NCBI RefSeq assembly: GCF_963583255.1 | Contig: NC_084817.1 | Location: forward strand, 14,266,121 to 14,330,120 | Source: Pyrus communis | Taxonomy: Eukaryota; Streptophyta; Magnoliopsida; Rosales; Rosaceae | Length of the DNA stretch: 64,000 bases | Direction: 5' to 3' | Shown here: positions 57,739-64,000 of the stretch, piece by piece | Numbering within the stretch: position 1 is the stretch's first letter | Layout of the letters: every line of letters begins with the position of its first letter | Notes under the pieces: generated by a model | What the model was told of the DNA's origin: nothing | The model's database searches: none | What the model saw: the letters and a program-made list of their open reading frames with translations, nothing else | Made by a program: the position numbers and the translations under genes

Positions 57739-58406
57739 TGATAGGAGCATATTTATGCGACTTAAATGGCTTGTTCTCGTACATTTACGTTATGTTTCTT
57801 TAGTTATTTTAGTACTTTAAGCTATTTTCGTGTGTTTGTAGGTCCAAAGGGCTAAAGGAGCAAAAAGATGCATTTTGGAGACTTTTGGAGCACTTTTGGG
57901 CTAAGGACGGATAGCTTATGCTTGAAGCCAAAGTGTTGGACGAAATTGAAGACCTAATTGGAGCCAAAGTGTTGGAACCTTGTTCTCTTTAGTTTTAGGA
58001 CATTTAAACCTTTCCTAATCCCAATCATGCCATGCATAACACACATCCATTCTAACACATTGTCATTGCACATGCATTTCCTTCATTAGTTAACCCACAT
58101 GCACTTATCACTTATCATCACCACATATCATATCATAACCACATATCATATCACTTATCACTTATCACTTAACATATCATCCACCTACTTCACCTACAAC
58201 ATCCACCTACTTCACCTACAACATCCACTTCACCTACAACATCCACCTACTTCACCTACAACATCCACCTACTTCACCTACAACCTCCACTTACTTCACC
58301 AACCTCACACACTTACTTCACCTATAAATGACATAGCCATATGTTCCCTCCACTACTCCTATAAATACCCTTGCATTCATTCATTCATGGACATCTCATT
58401 TCATAC
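57739..58406 (+). mobile_element. LTR scrap N (U3-like part only)
   Basis: Starts at the exact LTR end TGATAGGAGCATATTTATG and stops about 30 bp past a TATA box (TATAAATA, 58370-58377), near where transcription would start. It therefore spans roughly one U3. It contains CTTATCA words and a CACCTACTTCACCTACAACA-type repeat. No 5-bp target duplication. Confidence 0.8.
58180..58325 (+). repeat. CTACTTCACCTACAACATCCAC tandem repeat
   Basis: Roughly six irregular copies of a 22-24 bp unit inside scrap N, just upstream of the TATA box. Not seen in the other U3s. Confidence 0.85.
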
Positions 58407-58727
58407 ACAAGTTATAAAACTAGGCAGATTGTGAAACGAATTTTTGGAAAACAAGATGATGGATGGATTAGTTAGAGGTCCATTCTCCACACATGACACA
58501 TTTGTATATGAATCGATTTTCCAATTGCTTTTCACTAACTATGATGCTCAACACCCCAAGTTAACCGTGAACAACACTTTTTTAACTTTCAAGTTTTCCT
58601 TAAGTTATTGAATTGGATGGGAATGCGCATACAACAACTCAAAACATTCTCTAAAAGTCCCTTACGTGAAAAGCACAATAAAGGTACAATCAAAGATCAT
58701 TAAGTTTCATGAAAACGCGGTTGTGAC
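58407..58727. repeat. 321-bp direct duplication, right copy
   Basis: Second copy of 57418-57738; the LTR M sequence continues from it (TAGCAACCTTCACTAC). Confidence 0.92.
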
Positions 58728-59040
58728 TAGCAACCTTCACTACTCATGTTTATAAACTTGTGACGATTAGGTGAAACTCGTTTATAAACTAGCATCGAGT
58801 TCATGCATGAAAACTAAGTATGCATCCTTAATCAACATACAAGAACAAGTTTTGATTAAAACAGATAATTGAATTGCAATCACAACTTAACGAATCACAA
58901 TTGGAAGAAATCAATTCATATCTCAAACATGTTCATGGCTTCAAACTTTCCCCTAACTAATTAGGGGTTTAGCCACTCATGATTACAGCAAACTCAGAAA
59001 GTAATAACAAAGTAAACATTGAAAACAAGAACGAAGTACA

Positions 59041-59693
59041 TGATGTGATAAAAGATAGCACTCAAATTAAATCCTCTTTTTGACAATTGTAGTATAGATA
59101 TAAGTAGGGATCGTTCTAGGCCGGGGATTAGGAGGGATTGCTAATCTAATGAAAATTGACTCAAGGATGTGAAAATATGCTTTAAAACACTTTAAATGAC
59201 CTCACAAGACTCTTACTAACTTATATGACCAAAAACAAACTTAAAAGACTCAAAACAACTCAAAACAACCAAAAAGACTCAATTTAGACTCTAGGATTTA
59301 ATTTGGACGAAAATACACTTGTTTTTTACTCTAAAGACTCAAAAAGACTCTTTTGGACAGATTTGGAACAAATAAGAAAGGGGGTTTTGATTTTGGACGA
59401 ATTTAAAAGAAAACAAGTGACTTAAAACTTTAAAACAGATTTTGGACGAAAATAAGAAAAACTAATGGATGATGGGATAGCCAAGGGATACTTCTCCACA
59501 CATGATACTTTCTAACATAAATTGATTTCCAGTTGCTTTTCCGATAAACCATGAACCTCAACACCCCAGATTAACCGTGAATTGCACTAATTAACCCTCA
59601 GATTTTCCTCACGTTATTGAATTGGATGATTGCATATGACAACCCAAAGCATTCCCCACAAGTTCCCTACATGAATTGCATAATAGAGATACA
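59041..59693 (-). mobile_element. LTR O, interrupted by P
   Basis: Starts TGATGTGATAAAAGATAGC, with the usual GTAGGGATCGTTCTAGGCCGG block near 59104. It stops at LTR P. It is similar to scrap J over the shared part. Confidence 0.75.
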
Positions 59694-60410
59694 TGATAGG
59701 AGCATATTTAGGCGACTTACTTAGCTTGTTTTCGTGCATTTATATTGTTAATTCATAGTTGTTTTTGGCGTTTAAGCCATTTTCGTGTGTTTTTAGGTTC
59801 ATGTGGCTAAGGAAGCAAAAAGATGCATTTTGGAGCAAAATTGGACTTGGAAGGGATAACTTATACTTGGAGCAAAAGGAATGGACGAAATTGAAGAGTT
59901 GATGTCACAAGGATTCCTACTTGAAGTAGCCACACACCTTCCACATTTCAGCCACATGCACTTGTTCCTCCATCATTGCACCAACAACAACATTGCACAT
60001 GCACTCCCTTTAATTAATTAACCCACATGCACCCTTTATTCTTTCATCATTCCAGCCACTCCACAATCCCATTCATCAACACATGCATCCACATGCATTC
60101 ACCCTTTAAACCATTAAATCCACATGCTTTCCTATTCAATTAAATCAGCCACATGCATTCATCATCATAACCTAGCTGTCATTCCACTTCATTGCACATG
60201 CATCTTCAAATAAATCAGATTTCCATCATATTCACATGCATTCCATCCTTTAAAACATTGCACATGCACTCCCTTTAATTAATTAAGCCACATGCACTCC
60301 CATCCATTTCATCATTGCAGCCAACACATGCTTTCACATGCATTTTCAGATTGTCCCCTTGCACATGCAGCCACATTCCCTCCTAGCTGTCATGTTCACC
60401 CCATTTCACC

Positions 60411-60418
60411 TATAAATA
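60411..60418 (+). promoter_or_regulatory. Putative TATA box of LTR P
   Basis: TATAAATA preceded by CTAGCTGTCATGTTCACC, the shared core-promoter block. Confidence 0.6.
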
Positions 60419-61489
60419 AGCATCCATTGCATTCATTCTCATTGACACTTCCATTTCAGAAATTCATCCATTGTACATACCACAAACACTTCCCCCTTTT
60501 GTGCCTTGAGTCTCCCTATTAATCCAAACACCATCCTCCTTCCATTTTCACCACTCCCCAAACCATTCACACCATCAAACTCACCTTAGACCTTGTGCCA
60601 CAACGAAGAGGAAGAGAAGAGTGCCTAAACGTTCATACAATTCAAGTTTGAGTTGTTGGAATGTTTAGGTGTTTCTTTGATTTCAATGTTTAATTTCAAT
60701 ACTCTTTGTTTTGTACGAATGAGGAATGGAAGAGAAGAGGGCCTAAACGTTCATACAATTCAAGTTTGAGTTGTTGGAATGTTTAGGTGTTTCTTTGATT
60801 CTCTTTGTTTTGTACGTATAAGGAACTAAACTCCCCTTTAGCTAGGGGGTGATTCGAATATATGTTTATGCTTGCATTTTGATTTGATTACTTCTAATTG
60901 CGTTTCATAAGTTGTGGATTCAATTCGTTTAACTGTTTGATTGATAACTTATTTATGTATGTTTATTGAGAGTGCACACTTAATTTTCATGCATGAATTT
61001 GACGCTAGAATATAAGTGAGTTTCACCTAATAGTTACGAACTTATATTCACAAGTAGTGGAGGTTGCTTATAAACAATCGCGTTAAACGAATTCTTGGCA
61101 TACGTTTCATGCGTATTCCATAGTAACGAATGCCTCGTCAACACTTATAATTTTCATAGAGCGTAATGATTCTTGCTTGTATCTCTATTATGCAATCATG
61201 TAGGGGTCTTGTGGGGAATGTTTTGAATTGTTGTATGCGCTAACCCATCCAATTCAATAACGTTAGGAAGATTTGAAGGTTAATTAGTGCATCACGGTTA
61301 ACTTGGGGTGTTGAGAATTCATGGTTTATTGAAATGCAATTGGAAATCATTTTATTATGCAAGTGTAACATGTGTGGAGAAGAACCTTCTAGCTAGCATT
61401 CATCCATTCATTTTCATCGCATTCATATTTACATTCTGTCTAGTTTATTAAACTTGTTTCGTTATTTCAATTTTCGTCAAATTAAAATC

Positions 61490-63988
61490 TGATGCGAGAT
61501 TTTATACGCACACAAATTAAACCCTCTTTTCGTCAAATTGTAGTATATGTATAAGTAGGGATCGTTCTAGACCGGGGATTAGGAGGGATTGTTAACCACT
61601 TGGATTTGACTCAAAAACGTAAAATAACAATATGAAACACTATACTAGACTCAAAGAATGCAAAACTAAACTTTAAAACACTAAGACAAACCAAAAGACT
61701 CAAAACAACACAAACACACTCAAATCTGCCTAAAAACCACTTTCTGGGCAGATTTGAGCACAAACACAAATTTGGACGAAATTAAGTAATAACTTGACTC
61801 AAGAACGTAAAAACACAATATAAAACACTAAACTAACTCAAAGAATGTAAAACTAAACACTTAAAACATTAAAACAAACCAAAAGACTCAAACATCACCC
61901 AAAACACTCAAAACTGCCTTAAAATCACTTTCTGGGCAGTTTTGAGCACTTTGGTGAATTTGGACGAAATTGGGAAATAAAATTGAATCAAAACACTTTA
62001 AAACATAAACTAAAGAAATTCTAAACACTAAAGAACAAGAAAGTAAAGGGGGGTTTTAAATTGACGAGAATTGAAATAACAAAACAAGTTAATAAACTAA
62101 ACAGATTGTAAAACGAATTTGATGGAATGGAATGAATGGATGATAGAATGGCTAAGGGGTTCATCTCCATACATGTTATACTTGCATAATAAAATGATTT
62201 CCAATTGCATTTCAATAAACCATGAAACTCAACACCCCGGGTTAACCGTGATGCACTAATTAACCTTCAAATCTTCCTAACGTTATTGAATTGGATGGGT
62301 TAGCGCATACAACAATTCAAAACATTCCCCACAAGTCCTCAACATGAATGCATAGAAGAGATACAAGCAAGAATCATTACGCTCTATGAAAATTATAAGT
62401 GTTGACGAGGCACTCGTTACTATGGATTGCATGAAACTTATGCCAAGAATTTGTTTAACGCGATTGTTTATAAGCAACCTCCACTACTTGTGAATATAAG
62501 TTCATAACGATTAGGTGAAACTTACTTATATTCTAGCGTCATATTCATGCATGAAAATTAAGCGCGCATTCTCAATAAACATACATAAATAAGTTATCAA
62601 TCAAACGGTTAAACAAATTGAATCCACAACTTATGAAACGCAATTAGAAGTATTCAAATCAAAATGCAAGCATAAACATATATTCGAATCACCCCCTAAC
62701 CAAGGGGGGGTTTAGTTCCTCATGGTACAAAACAAAGAGAATCAAAGAAACACCTAAACATTCCAACAACTCAAACTTGAATTGTATGAACGTTTAGGCC
62801 CTCTTATTTTCCATTCCTCATTCGTACAAAACAAAGAGCATTGAAATTAAACATTGAAATCAAAGAAACACCCAAACATTCCAACAACTCAAACTTGAAT
62901 TGTATGAACGTTTAGGCACTCTTATCTTCCTCTTCGTTGTAGCACAAGGTCTAAGGATAGTTTGGTGGTGTGAATGGTTTGGGTAGTGGTGGAGGAATGG
63001 AAGGATGGTGTTTGGATTTGTAGGGGAGAGTCATGGCACAAAGGGGGGTTTATGGTCTACATTTCTGCAATGGATGAAGTGTATGAATGGAACGGATGGA
63101 CTTTGTGAAGGGCACGGCCCCAAGGGACCAATTTCTGTTGTGAAATGAATTGTGTATGAATGAGTGTGAATGAATGAGTATTTATAGGTGAAATGGGGGG
63201 AACATGACAGCTAGGTTGCATGTGCACGTGTTGGTTGAATGATTATGAGTGCATGTGGCTGAAATAGCATGTGGAATGGCTGGAAATGCAAGGAGAAGGC
63301 ATGTGCACGGTTTTGGGAGAGAATGGGAGTGCAAGTGGCTGAAATGTTAGAGGAACAAGTGCATGTGGCTGCATTGTGGTGCAATGATGGAGGAACAATC
63401 TGAAAATGCAAGGTATGGCTGGAATGATTGTGTTTGTTTGAATGTGCATGTGATTAAATTAAAGGATGCAAAGTAAATAAATAATGAATGCATGTGTTGA
63501 ATTATGAAGATGCATGTGCAATGAAGTGGAATGACAATCTGAAATGGGATAGGTACCCACGGCAATGATGATTTCTGGTGGTGTTTTGGGTGCATGTGGA
63601 ATGAATGATTTCTTGGTGAGTGGATGCATGTGTTGATTAAAGGGGGAATGCAAAGGAAAAGCTAGAAATGCATGTGGAGTGGCTGCAAGGTGAATGAATA
63701 ATGAAATGGGAAAGCATGTGCAAGGTTTTGGTGTGAATGATTGAATGTGCATGTGGCTGCAATGGAGGAGGAATCCTTCAATTTCGTCCATCCTCTTGGC
63801 TCCAAGCATATGATATCCATTCCAATCTCTAATTTGCTCCAAAAGGCTCCAAAAGGCATCCTTTTGCATACTTTGCCCTTAGAACCTGAAAACACACAAA
63901 AGAAGCATAAAAGACTAAAATAACTAAAGAAACATAACGTAAATGCACGAGAACAAGCCATTTAAGTCGCATGAATATGCTCCTATCA
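61490..63988 (-). mobile_element. Solo LTR Q, complete
   Basis: 2499 bp, TGATGCGAGATTTTATACG to GCTCCTATCA, with AAATC on both sides (61485-61489, 63989-63993). Minus TATA (TATTTATA) at 63179-63186. It closely resembles the LTRs of B and D in its first 400 bp. It is the innermost member of the right-hand nest. Confidence 0.93.
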
Positions 63989-64000
63989 AAATCCCCCTTT

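Larger units (their letters stand above)
57053..59040 (-). mobile_element. LTR M, 3'-truncated, with scrap N and a duplication
   Basis: Starts TGATGCGAAAATAGTTAAGC within RT coding sequence and runs to 59040, interrupted at 57739-58406 by LTR scrap N. The 321 bp before N (57418-57738) recur right after it (58407-58727). It stops at LTR O without reaching a U3 or a CCTATCA end. Confidence 0.75.
59694..64000 (+). mobile_element. LTR P, runs off the window, with solo LTR Q inside
   Basis: Starts TGATAGGAGCATATTTAGG. U3 with dense ACATGCA words (59940-60370), TATA box TATAAATA at 60411-60418, two CCTAAACGTTCAT blocks at about 60624-60790, and a C/G hairpin near 60830-60850. Split by Q at 61490-63988; the next P bases, CCCCCTTT, continue at 63994 as in other LTRs. 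Confidence 0.85.

Noticed and set aside
1..64000. Host protein-coding genes
   Set aside because: No frame outside the retroelement proteins and the passenger gene shows domain-like sequence, and nearly all bases are assigned to LTRs or element interiors.

Overview
The window is a nest of plant LTR retrotransposons with no recognisable host gene. The primer-binding sites match the 3' end of plant tRNA-Asp. The few recognisable proteins (Gag C-terminus, DLGAS-type protease, an RT piece ending in FMDD) are of the Ty3/Gypsy Athila-like type. A dicot is likely; a Rosaceae genome such as apple or pear is my guess from general familiarity, not something I can prove here. Almost every base lies in LTRs of one superfamily. 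In sense orientation they start TGATAGGAGCATATT, end CGCATCA, are about 2.0-2.5 kb long, and make 5-bp target duplications.

Layout. 5-2395 is a solo LTR (TSD TAAAC). 2403-4107 is a truncated LTR. 4108-12361 is element A (minus, left end lost), interrupted by a solo LTR at 5853-7844 (TSD CTCCC). 12362-40559 is element D (plus). D has been split by two complete young minus-strand elements: B (13494-22599, TSD CTACG) and C (23058-32672, TSD AGCAG). Its 3' LTR holds a solo LTR of a second family, E (38495-40547, TSD AATCT). D's 3' LTR is followed by a second PBS and leader (D'), then by a gag-protease remnant and LTR F. F carries solo LTR G (TSD ATGCC). 46027-54247 is an old minus element (LTRs I and K) containing solo LTR H (TSD GCTCT) with a minisatellite, plus LTR scraps J and R. 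54264-64000 holds LTR L, an RT fragment, LTR M with a 321-bp duplication around an LTR scrap, then LTRs O, P and Q nested in one another (Q: TSD AAATC).

How it works together. A, B, C and D belong to one non-autonomous family. Their LTRs, tRNA-Asp PBS and polypurine tract are what reverse transcription and integration need, but they carry no complete gag-pol and must borrow it. In place of pol they carry an intact gene of about 223-228 codons in the opposite orientation to the element. This gene has its own upstream region (TATA-like box, G-boxes, ACGCGT motifs) and encodes an unrecognised coiled-coil protein with a Pro/Met/Ser/Ala pentapeptide tail. Three copies are intact. The fourth, in D, was split by B and C. 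By hand count the A and B copies differ mostly at synonymous sites, so this antisense passenger gene is the best candidate for an undescribed system here.

Boundaries were read by eye from TG...CA ends and target duplications. Statements of identity are visual, not computed.
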